From: Caballeronia sp031450805
GTDB taxonomy: Bacteria; Pseudomonadota; Gammaproteobacteria; Burkholderiales; Burkholderiaceae
Assembly: GCF_031450805.1 (NCBI RefSeq)
Contig: NZ_JARTVY010000001.1
Location: 868,001-932,000 of the forward strand
DNA: 64,000 nucleotides
Direction of reading: 5' to 3'
In this document: in pieces, positions 7,721 through 16,545 of the stretch
Layout of the letters: each line of letters starts with the position of its first letter
Position numbering within the stretch: position 1 is the first letter of the stretch
Notes under the pieces: model-generated
Databases searched by the model: none
The model's input: only the letters and a program-made list of their open reading frames with translations
Told to the model about the DNA's origin: nothing
Program-made: the position numbers and the translations under genes

Positions 7721-8833
7721 ATGAGCGCGCTGTTCACTCCCGCGACCCTTCGAGGTCTGCACGTTCCCAATCGCATCGTCGTTTCACCGATGTGCCAGTA
7801 CTCCGCCGAGCGCGGCGAAGCCACCGCGTGGCACATGATCCATCTCGGCCATCTGGCGTTGTCCGGAGCGGGGATGCTGTGCATCGAGGCGACGGCGGTG
7901 GAGCCGGACGGACGCATCACGCCGGGCGACCTCGGCTTGTGGGACGACGTCACCGAAGCGGCGCTGCGGCCCGTGCTCGCGGCGATTCGTAAGCATTCGA
8001 AGATCGCAGTGACGATGCAGCTCGCGCATGCGGGCCGCAAGGCATCGAGCCGCAAGCCGTGGGAGGGCGGGCAGCTCATCTACGTCGCGGATGGCGGATG
8101 GATGACGCACGCGCCATCGGCTGTTGCGCATAAGCCCGGCGAAACGCCGCCGCTCGCGCTCGATACCGCCGGCCTCTTGCGCGTGAAGGAAGCCTTCGTG
8201 GCCTCGGCGCGGCGGGCCGCGCGGCTCGGCATCGACGCGCTCGAGGTTCACGCGGCGCATGGCTATCTGCTGCATCAGTTTCTGTCGCCGATTTCGAATC
8301 AGCGCACCGACGAATACGGCGGATCGCGCGAAAACCGCATGCGTTATCCGCTCGAGATTTTCGATGCCGTGCGCGCGGCGTTTCCGGATAACAGGCCCGT
8401 CGGCGTGCGCGTCTCGGCCACGGACTGGGTAGAAGGCGGATGGGGCATCGAAGATACGATCGCGTTCGCATCGGAATTGAAGAAGCGCGGCGTCGACTGG
8501 ATCGACGTATCGTCGGGCGGGGTATCGCCCCAGCAGAAGATTCCGCTCGAGCCGGGCTATCAGACGCCGTTCGCGAAGGCCGTCAAGGAAGCGACGGACG
8601 TGACCACCATCGCGGTCGGGCTCATCACGGAGCCGAAGCATGCGGAAGATGTCATCGCGAGCGGGCAGGCCGACTTCGTTGCGATGGCGCGCGCGATGCT
8701 CTACGATCCGCGCTGGCCGTGGCACGCCGCGGCGCAGCTTGGCGCAACCGTCAGCGCCCCGCCGCAGTACTGGCGTTCGCAACCGCGCGAGCAGAAGCAC
8801 TTGTTCGGCGACGTATCGTTCGGCCAGCGCTAG
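7721..8833 (+). CDS. Old Yellow Enzyme-type NADH:flavin oxidoreductase (YqjM/NamA-like)
   Basis: This 370-residue FMN-dependent ene-reductase has the family signatures in order: NRIVVSPMCQYSA (about 17-30, with the redox-tuning Cys of the YqjM subclass), QLAHAGRKAS near 105, EVHAAHGYLLHQFLSP near 175 and DFVAMARAMLYDPRWP near 320. It reduces activated C=C bonds using NAD(P)H. Physiological roles in this class involve electrophile or xenobiotic detoxification. The start at 7721 gives the standard MSALFTP N-terminus. A hairpin terminator follows at 8889-8922. Confidence 0.88.
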   Translation: MSALFTPATLRGLHVPNRIVVSPMCQYSAERGEATAWHMIHLGHLALSGAGMLCIEATAVEPDGRITPGDLGLWDDVTEAALRPVLAAIRKHSKIAVTMQLAHAGRKASSRKPWEGGQLIYVADGGWMTHAPSAVAHKPGETPPLALDTAGLLRVKEAFVASARRAARLGIDALEVHAAHGYLLHQFLSPISNQRTDEYGGSRENRMRYPLEIFDAVRAAFPDNRPVGVRVSATDWVEGGWGIEDTIAFASELKKRGVDWIDVSSGGVSPQQKIPLEPGYQTPFAKAVKEATDVTTIAVGLITEPKHAEDVIASGQADFVAMARAMLYDPRWPWHAAAQLGATVSAPPQYWRSQPREQKHLFGDVSFGQR

Positions 8834-8888
8834 TTCGGCCCGGTTGAGAAGCGAGCGCGCGGGAGTGTACGATACCGTCGTTACCGTT

Positions 8889-8922
8889 GAACGCGGCGCC
8901 TTCGAGGCCACCGCGTTTTTTT
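8889..8922 (+). terminator. probable intrinsic terminator after the Old Yellow Enzyme gene
   Basis: AACGCGG (8890-8896) pairs with CCGCGTT (8911-8917). Further imperfect pairing occurs inside around a TTCG-containing loop, and a run of T residues follows through about 8922. It separates the gene from the SET-domain gene starting at 9007. Confidence 0.65.
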
Positions 8923-9006
8923 ATGCCCCGGCTCCCGCAAGCGTTCATCGCGCCGAGCGACACGGGCATGAAGCCCCACACAGATTCGTTACTTAGGATT
9001 CGTTCG

Positions 9007-9462
9007 ATGAGTTCACGCAAGGTCACCGTTCGCCGTTCGGGCGTGCATGGCAAGGGCGTGTTTGCCGTGAAGCCGATCGCCGCCGGCGATAAGGTGATGG
9101 AATACAAAGGCGAGCGCATTTCGTGGAAGGAGGCGCTGCGCCGTCATCCGCACAATCCGGACGAACCGAATCACACCTTCTACTTTGCACTCGAGGACGG
9201 CCGCGTGATCGACGGCAAGATCGACGGCAACAGCGCGAAGTACATCAATCACTCGTGCGCGCCGAACTGCGAGGCCGAGGAAGTCGAAGGCCGCGTGTTC
9301 ATCCACGCGCTGCGCGACATCGAGCCGGACGAAGAGCTCAACTACGACTACGGGCTAGTGATCGAAGGGCGCATTACCAAGAAGCTGAAGAAGGAATACG
9401 AATGCCGCTGCGGCGCGAAGAAGTGCCGTGGCACCATGCTCGCGCTCAAGAAGAAAAAGTAA
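9007..9462 (+). CDS. SET-domain protein lysine methyltransferase with post-SET motif
   Basis: The 151-residue protein is a compact SET domain. It starts KVTVRRSGVHGKGVFAV, holds the pseudoknot motif NHSCAPNC (81-88) and the ELNYDYG catalytic segment (110-116), and ends in a Cys-rich post-SET tail (C133, C135, C140) followed by a lysine-rich end. SET enzymes transfer methyl groups from SAM to protein lysines. They are mainly eukaryotic, but small versions occur in some bacteria, including Burkholderia and Legionella relatives. The bacterial target is uncertain; a nucleoid protein is one possibility. The gene sits alone after a terminator and is convergent with the histidine kinase gene 8 bases beyond it. 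Confidence 0.88.
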   Translation: MSSRKVTVRRSGVHGKGVFAVKPIAAGDKVMEYKGERISWKEALRRHPHNPDEPNHTFYFALEDGRVIDGKIDGNSAKYINHSCAPNCEAEEVEGRVFIHALRDIEPDEELNYDYGLVIEGRITKKLKKEYECRCGAKKCRGTMLALKKKK

Positions 9463-9470
9463 GCGCTCGC

Positions 9471-11006
9471 TTATTTCTCCACGGCAACCGTTGCGGACGT
9501 TTCGGCTTGCTGCGTCTTCAGCGGCATCCGCACGATGAAGCGTGCGCCGCCTTCGGGCGCGTCGTCGTAATGCACGCTGCCGCCGTGCAGCGCGACGATG
9601 TCGTGCACGATGGCGAGCCCGAGCCCCGCGCCGCCTTCCACGCTCTGACCATCGCCACGGAAGAAGCGTTTGAACAGATCCGGCTGCTGATCTGCCGGGA
9701 CGCCGGGGCCGTTGTCTTCGATCACCACTTCGCCAAAGCGCGTGCCTTCCTCGTTGTGCCAGTCCGAGACGGTCAGCGTGATGCGCGCGCCTTCGTGGCG
9801 AACCGGCGGCACGTACTTGAGCGCGTTGTCGATGAGGTTTGCGAGCACTTCGCGCACGAGCACGACGTTGCCGCGCACCGTCAACGGATGGTCGTTCTCC
9901 GGGTCGTCCGTGCGCTGAAAACCGAGATCGACCCGCGCGGCCAGCGCGCGCGGCACCCATTCCGCACCGGTTTCGAACGCCAGTGCGGCGAAGTCGAAGT
10001 CCGTGAAGCGCGCCGCCTGTTCGCCCGGCTCGGCGCGCGCCAGCGACAGCAGCTGATTCGACAGCCGCACGGCCCGGTCCGCCGATGCGCGCAGTTCCTT
10101 CACCGCTTCAACCGTCTTCGCGGGATCGCGTGAGCTGAGCGCCTGTTCCGCGTGCAGCTTCACGGCCGTCAGCGGCGTGCGCAACTGATGCGCGGCATCG
10201 GCAATGAACTTGCGCTGCGCATCGAGCGCTGTTTGCAGGCGCACGAGCAGGCCGTTCATCGCGCTCGTGAGCGGGCGGATCTCGCTCGGCACATGCGATT
10301 CGTCGACCGGCTCGAGCGAGACGTGTGTCTGGCGATTGAGCGCGTCGGCGAGGTCGGTGAGCGGGTTCAGCTGCTGATTCACGACGCGCCACACGATCAC
10401 CCAGCCGGCAAGCAGCAACAGCAGCAGCGGCATCATGATCGCGACCAGAAACTCCACCGCGATGCGATACCGCGATCCCACGCGCTGCGCCACTTCCACG
10501 ACGATCGGATTGCCGGTCTGCTGCGGCACCCGCACTTGCGCGGCGCGCACGCTGGTGCCCTGATAGTGCGTCTCGAAGACGTACGCGTAATGGATGCGCC
10601 GCACGGACGTGCCGGTGAGCGGAAGATCGGGATCGCCGGCTATTTCCTCGTCGCCCGTGCTGATGCGGTAGACGAGCTGCTCGACCGGATCGGAAAACAT
10701 CGCCTGGGCGAGCGGCGGGACGGTGACGGGGGCATCGACGCCCGCGAGCTGGATTTGCTTTGAGATGGCGGTGGCGAGATCCGCCAGCGAACGATCGACG
10801 ACGTGCTGCGTGTATTGCCACGCGAGCCAGTACGCCATGAGCCCGGACATCAGCGCGAGCAGCGATAGCGGCGCGGCGAGACGGCGCAGCAGCGTGCGCC
10901 GCAGGCTCGGCGGCGCAGGAGGTCGGGTGGGCGTCGATCGCGCCAGATCGAGCCAGTCTTCGCGAGCGAAACGCTGATCGCCCGCGCGCCGGGTGGGAAG
11001 TCGCAA
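9471..11006 (-). CDS. sensor histidine kinase, TctE-like
   Basis: The 511-residue inner-membrane kinase has a cytoplasmic N-tail, a first membrane segment at about 42-65, a periplasmic sensor (about 66-185, resembling the TctE/2CSK N-terminal domain), and a second membrane segment at 186-208. A HAMP linker follows, then the H-box FIADAAHQLRTPL with phospho-acceptor His273. The ATPase domain has N-box REVLANLIDNALKYV, G1 DNGPGVP and G2 GLGLAIV. It should phosphorylate the regulator encoded 29 bases upstream. TctE-type kinases commonly sense tricarboxylates or related organic acids. The assigned start is a TTG with no clear ribosome-binding site, so the true start could lie further in. Confidence 0.85.
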   Translation of the reverse strand: MRLPTRRAGDQRFAREDWLDLARSTPTRPPAPPSLRRTLLRRLAAPLSLLALMSGLMAYWLAWQYTQHVVDRSLADLATAISKQIQLAGVDAPVTVPPLAQAMFSDPVEQLVYRISTGDEEIAGDPDLPLTGTSVRRIHYAYVFETHYQGTSVRAAQVRVPQQTGNPIVVEVAQRVGSRYRIAVEFLVAIMMPLLLLLLAGWVIVWRVVNQQLNPLTDLADALNRQTHVSLEPVDESHVPSEIRPLTSAMNGLLVRLQTALDAQRKFIADAAHQLRTPLTAVKLHAEQALSSRDPAKTVEAVKELRASADRAVRLSNQLLSLARAEPGEQAARFTDFDFAALAFETGAEWVPRALAARVDLGFQRTDDPENDHPLTVRGNVVLVREVLANLIDNALKYVPPVRHEGARITLTVSDWHNEEGTRFGEVVIEDNGPGVPADQQPDLFKRFFRGDGQSVEGGAGLGLAIVHDIVALHGGSVHYDDAPEGGARFIVRMPLKTQQAETSATVAVEK

Positions 11007-11035
11007 AGCGTTTTAGGGCGAAGGCGGGCGATACA

Positions 11036-11722
11036 TCACGCCGCTTGCCGGATCTCCTGAAGCAGATAACCGAAGCCGCGCACCGTCACGATTTCCACGC
11101 GCGTGTTCTCGAGCTTCTTGCGCACGCGATGCACGTACACTTCGATGGCCGTATCGCCGAGATCGCCGCCGAAGTGCGTCAGATGATCCTGCAACTGCGC
11201 CTTGCTCACGACACGGCCGTGACGCAGCAGCAGCATTTCGAGCACCGCGAATTCGCGCGGCGACAGTTCCAGCGGACGCTCGTCGTTGAAGATGCGGCGA
11301 TCGACGCCCGACAGGCGCAGGCCGCCCAGCGTGACTTCGGGACGCGGCACGTCGCCGTGGGGACCGCTGCGGCGCATCACGGCGCGAATGCGTGCTTCGA
11401 GTTCCTGCGGCTCGAACGGCTTGAGCATGTAGTCGTCCGCGCCGCTGTTGAGCCCTTGCACGCGGTCGTGCAGTTCGTCGCGCGCGGTGAGGATGATGAC
11501 CGGTGTGTGCCGATTGCCTTGCCGGAAGCGCGAGAGCAGCGTCATGCCGTCGATGCCGGGCAAGCCCAGATCGAGAATGACGAGCTCGTGGCGGTTCTGC
11601 GCGAGCGCCTGCTCGGCGAAGATGCCGTCGTGAACCATGTCGACGGTGAAGCCGGATTGCTCCAGGCTGCTTTGGATGCCGCGCGCAATGGGGCGGTCGT
11701 CTTCGATCAGGAGGATTCGCAT
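11036..11722 (-). CDS. OmpR-family response regulator, TctD-like
   Basis: The 228-residue protein has a receiver domain with acidic pocket EDD near residues 7-9, phospho-acceptor Asp51 in VILDLGLPG, and the conserved Thr and Lys (LTARDE near 80, MLKPFEP near 100). A winged-helix DNA-binding domain follows (about 130-222, LSPREFAVLEMLL and TVRGFGYLL). It is the first gene of a minus-strand pair with the kinase at 9471-11006 and probably activates a transporter operon for organic acids. No target promoter can be identified in the window. Confidence 0.88.
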   Translation of the reverse strand: MRILLIEDDRPIARGIQSSLEQSGFTVDMVHDGIFAEQALAQNRHELVILDLGLPGIDGMTLLSRFRQGNRHTPVIILTARDELHDRVQGLNSGADDYMLKPFEPQELEARIRAVMRRSGPHGDVPRPEVTLGGLRLSGVDRRIFNDERPLELSPREFAVLEMLLLRHGRVVSKAQLQDHLTHFGGDLGDTAIEVYVHRVRKKLENTRVEIVTVRGFGYLLQEIRQAA

Positions 11723-12229
11723 GAAGTCGCTCAGTACATTGGGTTGAATTCGATCCGGCGTTCAGGTCCGCGCGATGCGGCGGGTAGCGCGGGGTCGGGC
11801 CGGATCGAAACCGTTACTTCTCATGCGGCGCCGCGCGGCTTGACGTCGAGCGGCGCGGTCGATTGCCGTCTTCAGGCCTTGTGCGCTGCTGATTGTACCG
11901 CTTCGAACCCGCACGCCGACCCGCGTCCGAAAGGCGGTATCTTGCACCGTTCACGCAGTTTACGAGCGGTTCAAAATCTGCCTTCATCATTGAAAGATAC
12001 GCCGGGATTCTGCTTACGTTTGCTTTCGCATCGCCTTGCAATCGTGCGATTCGGCCACGTCTTCGGCGTCGGCGTGCTTTCGCCGGTGTCATGGTTCGTA
12101 ATACGCGCGTTACCTTGTCGGGCGATGTAAGCCGGTGTTAATCCGCGCGCGGAAGATCATGCGGCGCGTCGGTGATGCAAGCGATGCGCTAAAGTCGCAT
12201 CTTCATCCGCTTTCGCGCGAATCCGCCTC
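11723..12229. other. intergenic region between divergent response-regulator and Lrp-type genes
   Basis: About 507 bases should hold both divergent promoters. The few short open frames here do not encode recognisable proteins. I see no terminator hairpin, RNA gene or strong operator dyad. The right half is relatively AT-rich (for example around 11960-12010), as expected of promoter DNA. Confidence 0.35.
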
Positions 12230-12715
12230 ATGCTGGAACTCGATCATTTCGACCTTGCCCTGCTCGATGTCCTTCAGCGCTTCGGGCGCGCCACCCATCA
12301 GCAGCTTGCCGAGCAGGTGCCGCTCTCGGCATCGCAGATCGGGCGGCGCTTGCAGCGGCTGGAAGCGACGGGCGTGATCGAGGGCTATCGCGTGATGCTG
12401 CGTCCCGAGAAGCTCGGCCTCGGCGTGACGGCGTTCACGAGCCTGAAGCTCAAGCATCATGGCGACACGGTGATCGAGCAGTTTCAACAGGAGATCGATG
12501 CGTTGCCCGAGGTGCTCGAATGTCACGCGACCGTCGGCGATGCGGATTATTTGCTGCGCATTGTCGCGCCCGATCTGAACGCGCTGTCGGGCTTCGTGAT
12601 GAAGAAGCTGATGCGCGTGCCGGGCGTGGACAGCGTGCGTTCGAACATCGTGTTGACGACGTTCAAGCGCAACGGCCCGTTGCCGCTCGATCACCTCTCC
12701 GGCGACGCTTCCTGA
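12230..12715 (+). CDS. Lrp/AsnC-family transcriptional regulator
   Basis: The 161-residue protein has an N-terminal helix-turn-helix (residues 5-55, with LSASQIGRRLQRLEATGVIEGY typical of the family). A C-terminal ligand-binding RAM domain (about 65-150) contains TVGDADYLLRIVAPD, the effector-responsive segment. Such regulators form octameric discs and respond to amino acids, often controlling an adjacent gene. Its neighbours give no obvious target. The last 25 bases overlap the convergent CYTH gene on the other strand. Confidence 0.88.
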   Translation: MLELDHFDLALLDVLQRFGRATHQQLAEQVPLSASQIGRRLQRLEATGVIEGYRVMLRPEKLGLGVTAFTSLKLKHHGDTVIEQFQQEIDALPEVLECHATVGDADYLLRIVAPDLNALSGFVMKKLMRVPGVDSVRSNIVLTTFKRNGPLPLDHLSGDAS

Positions 12716-13227
12716 GCGGGATTCAGTAAATCCACATAGGCGAGCGGCACCAGATCCGCTTGCGCCACGCCCAGCCGCGCGAACATCTCGTGCGCTTCCT
12801 GATGGCCGCCGGCTTCGTCGTCGTCCTGTCCGAGCACGACTTCCAGTTCGACGAAATCGCCCAGGCCGTCCACGCGATCCAGATGAATGCGCGTGCGTCC
12901 GACCAGATACACATGCCGCTCCTTGGAGACGATGCCGCGCGTCGTCAGCGCCTGGGCGAGCAGGGTGTGCATGGCTTCCGCGTTGATCACCGGGCTGCGC
13001 GAATAGTACGAGACCTTCGGGCCGTCGCGATCGTCGCGCTGATAGAAGATCAGTTCGGATGGCGTGCCGTCGTCGAACTGGCGCAGCTTGAGGCGGCCGG
13101 CCGGCACGTCGTAGAAGAAGTCTTGCTGGCGAAAGACGAGCGGCGCGTCGGTGGCGAGCGCGGCCGCGCGTTCCCGGAGTTCGTCGAAACGGTGCGCGCG
13201 AGCCTTGATTTCGATGTTGCGTGCCAT
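12691..13227 (-). CDS. CYTH-domain protein (class IV adenylate cyclase-like)
   Basis: The 178-residue protein begins MARNIEIKARA, the form of the CYTH signature seen in CyaB-like bacterial proteins. It carries charged tunnel residues spread over RQQDFFYDVPAGRLKLR, YQRDD and VYLVGRTRIHLDRV. CYTH proteins bind triphosphate substrates with divalent metal; members include class IV adenylate cyclase and thiamine triphosphatase. The exact substrate cannot be assigned. The start has a GGAG ribosome-binding site. Its 3' end overlaps the convergent Lrp-type gene by 25 bases. Confidence 0.8.
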   Translation of the reverse strand: MARNIEIKARAHRFDELRERAAALATDAPLVFRQQDFFYDVPAGRLKLRQFDDGTPSELIFYQRDDRDGPKVSYYSRSPVINAEAMHTLLAQALTTRGIVSKERHVYLVGRTRIHLDRVDGLGDFVELEVVLGQDDDEAGGHQEAHEMFARLGVAQADLVPLAYVDLLNPAQEASPER

Positions 13228-13286
13228 GAAGGAAGTCTCCGGTGGTGGGCGTCGAAGAGCGTACCAGTCTTATCGTGAACGTTGCG

Positions 13287-14189
13287 TTACACGGACCACT
13301 GAGCGTCGATGAGTTTCAGCGCAGCGGCGATGGCCGGTTCTTCGCGACGTTCGGCGAGCGCGATGAACGATAGCTGCGTTGGCACGGTGACGCCATCGAC
13401 GATGGTGAGCGCGTGTGCGTGCGCCTGAGCGAGCGCGATGGAATCGCGCGCGAGCGAGAGTCCGACGCCGGACTTCACCAGATCGAGCATCGATGGTTCC
13501 TGATCGACTTCGGCGACCTTGACGGGCATTGCGCCGGCTTCGCGGAACACGCGCGACAGCAGCCGGTTGTGCGCGGATTCGTGCGGCGTCCATATCCACG
13601 GCAGCTTGGCGAGAGCGGCCCAGCTGCGTTTGCCTTTGTTGACGCGGTTGTGCCATCCGGCGGGCGCGAGCACGTGATAGGAAAACGGCGTGAGCCGGAC
13701 GACGTGAAAGCGTTCGCCGTCGCGAGTGCCGTCGATGGCGGGATCGCCGATGTAGTAGCCGACATCGAGATCACGGGACTTGACGCGTTCGAGGACCCAG
13801 CCGGACATGCCGTGCCGCATGGCCGGTTCGATGCGCGAATAGGTTTCGACGAGTTGCCGCAGGAACCCGCCGAGCCGCAGAAATTCCGGATCGAGGATCG
13901 TCCCGATACGCAGGGTTCCGCTGACTTCGTGCCGCAGCGCGGCGGCGGCCCGCTGGACTTCGGAGGCGGCGGCGATGGCGCGCTCGGCGTGGGGCAGGAG
14001 TGCTTCCCCGTCGCGGGTGAGGAGGAGACCGTGCGAGGTGCGTTTGAAGAGGACGACCCCGAGCATTTCCTGGAGGTTTTTGATTTGCAGGCTGACTGCG
14101 GGCTGCGTGACATGCAATTGGGCGGCGGCCCGCGTGAGATTGCCTTCGCGGGCGACGGTGAGAAAGGCGCGCAGGAGGATGTAGTCCAT
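13287..14189 (-). CDS. LysR-family transcriptional regulator
   Basis: The 300-residue protein has the classic N-terminal LysR winged helix (residues 1-60, LRAFLTVAREGNLTRAAAQLHVTQPAVSLQIKNLQEMLG). An effector-binding domain from about 90 on begins GTLRIGTILDPEFLRLGG. It is divergent from the GMC oxidoreductase gene across 384 bases, the usual arrangement in which a LysR protein controls the neighbouring operon. Regulation of the oxidase and the following ABC locus is therefore a reasonable inference. The inducer is unknown. Confidence 0.88.
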   Translation of the reverse strand: MDYILLRAFLTVAREGNLTRAAAQLHVTQPAVSLQIKNLQEMLGVVLFKRTSHGLLLTRDGEALLPHAERAIAAASEVQRAAAALRHEVSGTLRIGTILDPEFLRLGGFLRQLVETYSRIEPAMRHGMSGWVLERVKSRDLDVGYYIGDPAIDGTRDGERFHVVRLTPFSYHVLAPAGWHNRVNKGKRSWAALAKLPWIWTPHESAHNRLLSRVFREAGAMPVKVAEVDQEPSMLDLVKSGVGLSLARDSIALAQAHAHALTIVDGVTVPTQLSFIALAERREEPAIAAALKLIDAQWSV

Positions 14190-14573
14190 GAGTGATATTA
14201 GCGCGACTTATATTGCGGATGAACAGAACTCATTGGATTAGGGAGAAACGTCGCACTAGTCTTGGTAGATAACGAAGCAAAAAGCACGAGAGGCGATGTG
14301 ATGCGGCGTCAAGACCGAGAAGCGTAGGCCGACCCGATTGACCGATTGCCCGCATAGCGGGGCGGAGCTGTTTGGTGCTGTGCCATTAGGTTGGAGTGTG
14401 CGAGGTGACAGTGGCGCATCGGAAACTGCTATCTCTGCATGGGACCAGGGTCAGACGTTGAAGCGCCAACTCGGGTCGACAGCCAGGAAATTGACTCCCG
14501 CCCCGGGAGGGGCGCACGAATAGACCTACACGAATACAAGCTTCACGAGCCAAGAAGCCAGGAGACAAGCATC
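14190..14573. other. divergent intergenic region between LysR and GMC genes
   Basis: This 384-base region should contain the LysR-controlled promoter. ATATTAGCGCGACTTATAT near 14196-14215 is AT-rich with partial dyad symmetry and could be a LysR binding site. A CCCGCCCCGGGAGGGGC dyad lies near 14495-14515, not far upstream of the oxidase start. The ribosome-binding site AGGAGAC lies about 10 bases before ATG 14574. No gene is apparent here. Confidence 0.35.
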
Positions 14574-16244
14574 ATGAACGAGAGAAAAGAAGAAGGCGCC
14601 TTCGACTACATCATCATAGGTGCGGGCACGGCCGGCTGCGTGCTGGCCAACCGCCTGACGCAAGACCCGGCGATAAACGTCCTGCTGCTGGAAGCAGGCG
14701 GCAAGGACGATTACCACTGGATCCACATCCCGGTGGGCTACTTGTACTGCATAGGCAACCCAAGAACCGACTGGCTATACAAGACCCAAAAAGAACCGGG
14801 CCTGAACGACAGAGCGCTCTCCTATCCGAGAGGAAAGGTGCTAGGCGGATGCTCATCGATAAACGGCATGATCTACATGCGCGGCCAGCGCGAGGACTAC
14901 GACGACTGGGCGCACATCACCGGCGATTCGAACTGGTCCTGGGACTCGGTACTTCCGATCTTCAAACGTAGCGAGGACCACTACGCCGGTGAAAACGAAT
15001 GGCACGGCACGGGCGGCGAATGGCGCGTAGAGAAGCAGCGGCTCAAGTGGAAGATCCTGGAAACCTTCGCGCAGGCCGCGCAGCAAACAGGCATCCCCGC
15101 GACGGATGACTTCAATCGCGGCGACAACACCGGCGTCGGCTATTTCGATGTGAACCAGCGCGGCGGCATCCGCTGGAACGCGGCGAAGGCGTTTCTGCGC
15201 GAAGCCATGAAGCGCCCCAACCTCACGACGATCACCGGCGCACACACGCAAAAGCTCGTGTTCGATGGCGCACGTTGCGTCGGTGTGGCCTATCGCGGCG
15301 GCGACACGGACTTCATCGCGCGTGCGCGTTGCGAAGTCATCCTGAGCGCGGGTGCGGTCAATTCACCGCAGATTCTGGAACTATCGGGCGTCGGCAATGG
15401 CGCGCGTCTGCAGCGCCTCGGCATCGATGTGGTGCGTCATCTGCGAGGCGTCGGCGAGAACCTGCAGGATCACTTGCAATTGCGCATGGCGTATAAGGTC
15501 AACGGCGCGCGCACGCTCAACACGCTGTCCGCGCGCTGGTGGGGCAAGCTTTTCATCGGCATGCAATACGCGTTGATGCGAAGCGGTCCGATGTCGATGG
15601 CGCCATCGCAACTCGGCGCGTTTGCCAGATCGAATCCCGACGATGCATCGATCAAACGTCCCGATGTCCAGTATCACGTGCAGCCGTTATCGCTCGAACG
15701 CTTCGGCGAGCCATTGCATCCGTTCAACGCGTTCACGGCATCCGTATGCAATCTGCGGCCGACATCGCGCGGCAGCGTGCATATCGAATCGCCGGACCTT
15801 CATGCCGCGCCGTTGATCGCGCCGAATTACCTGTCGACGGATCACGACCGCGAAGTGGCCGTCAACTCGCTGCGTCTCACGCGGCGCATCGTGAGCGCGC
15901 CCGCATTGTCGCGTCACGCGCCCGAAGAGATCCTGCCCGGCATCCAGTTCCAGACGCAGGAAGAGCTCGTCGAAGCAGCGGGCAATATCGGCACGACGAT
16001 TTTTCATCCGGTGGGCACATGCCGCATGGGCGCCGACAACGATCCCGCCGCGGTCGTCGATAGCCGCCTGCGCGTGATCGGCGTGCGTGGCTTGCGTGTG
16101 GTCGATGCATCGGTGATGCCGGTCATCACATCGGGCAACACGAATTCGCCTACGTTGATGATCGCGGAACGCGCGAGCGAGATGATTCGCGAAGACAGGG
16201 GCGCGGTGCAAACGCAGGAGGTCATCGCTGCGGCGCTTGCTTGA
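14574..16244 (+). CDS. GMC-family FAD oxidoreductase (choline/alcohol dehydrogenase-like)
   Basis: The 556-residue flavoprotein has the GMC layout. Its ADP-binding motif YIIIGAGTAGCVLANRL is at residues 12-28, the first GMC signature KVLGGCSSINGMIYMRGQ near 96-113, the second signature GAVNSPQILELSGVG near 260-275, and the C-terminal catalytic HPVGTCRMG plus NTNSPTLMIAERA region near 475-535. It oxidises a primary alcohol or similar compound to an aldehyde; choline dehydrogenase is the nearest familiar type, but the substrate is unproven. The LysR gene is divergent and a liv-type ABC locus follows, suggesting uptake and oxidation of one substrate. The first 105 codons use AGA, ATA and CTA repeatedly, unlike the rest of the gene. 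Confidence 0.85.
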   Translation: MNERKEEGAFDYIIIGAGTAGCVLANRLTQDPAINVLLLEAGGKDDYHWIHIPVGYLYCIGNPRTDWLYKTQKEPGLNDRALSYPRGKVLGGCSSINGMIYMRGQREDYDDWAHITGDSNWSWDSVLPIFKRSEDHYAGENEWHGTGGEWRVEKQRLKWKILETFAQAAQQTGIPATDDFNRGDNTGVGYFDVNQRGGIRWNAAKAFLREAMKRPNLTTITGAHTQKLVFDGARCVGVAYRGGDTDFIARARCEVILSAGAVNSPQILELSGVGNGARLQRLGIDVVRHLRGVGENLQDHLQLRMAYKVNGARTLNTLSARWWGKLFIGMQYALMRSGPMSMAPSQLGAFARSNPDDASIKRPDVQYHVQPLSLERFGEPLHPFNAFTASVCNLRPTSRGSVHIESPDLHAAPLIAPNYLSTDHDREVAVNSLRLTRRIVSAPALSRHAPEEILPGIQFQTQEELVEAAGNIGTTIFHPVGTCRMGADNDPAAVVDSRLRVIGVRGLRVVDASVMPVITSGNTNSPTLMIAERASEMIREDRGAVQTQEVIAAALA

Positions 16245-16545
16245 GCATGAGCGCAATCGAGCAGCACGCAGCGTGCCCTGATTGCGTGCATCGCCCGTCA
16301 GATTACTAAGTGCAAATCCCAATGATTGCGCTGCATCATTGGCGCGACAATGGCCCCGGATCAGAGTGATGCTCGGCTTACCTCGTGCCCGCGTTGTGCA
16401 GTACGCAATAGCATGAAATAGCAGCACGAAGCGCAGGACGAAGCGAACCGTACCGGAATCGAAACCACGTTCGGGTGCGCGCGGAAAGAACAATAAGGCG
16501 CAGGCGAAATCGTCGTTTAGCGCCTCACTTCGCATGGAAGGGGAC
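16245..16545. other. gap between GMC oxidoreductase and livG-like gene
   Basis: About 300 bases separate the two co-directional genes. I see no hairpin with a T-run, so read-through is possible, and the gap could equally hold a separate promoter for the ABC locus. A GGAAGGGG ribosome-binding site ends the region, immediately before ATG 16546. Confidence 0.35.
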
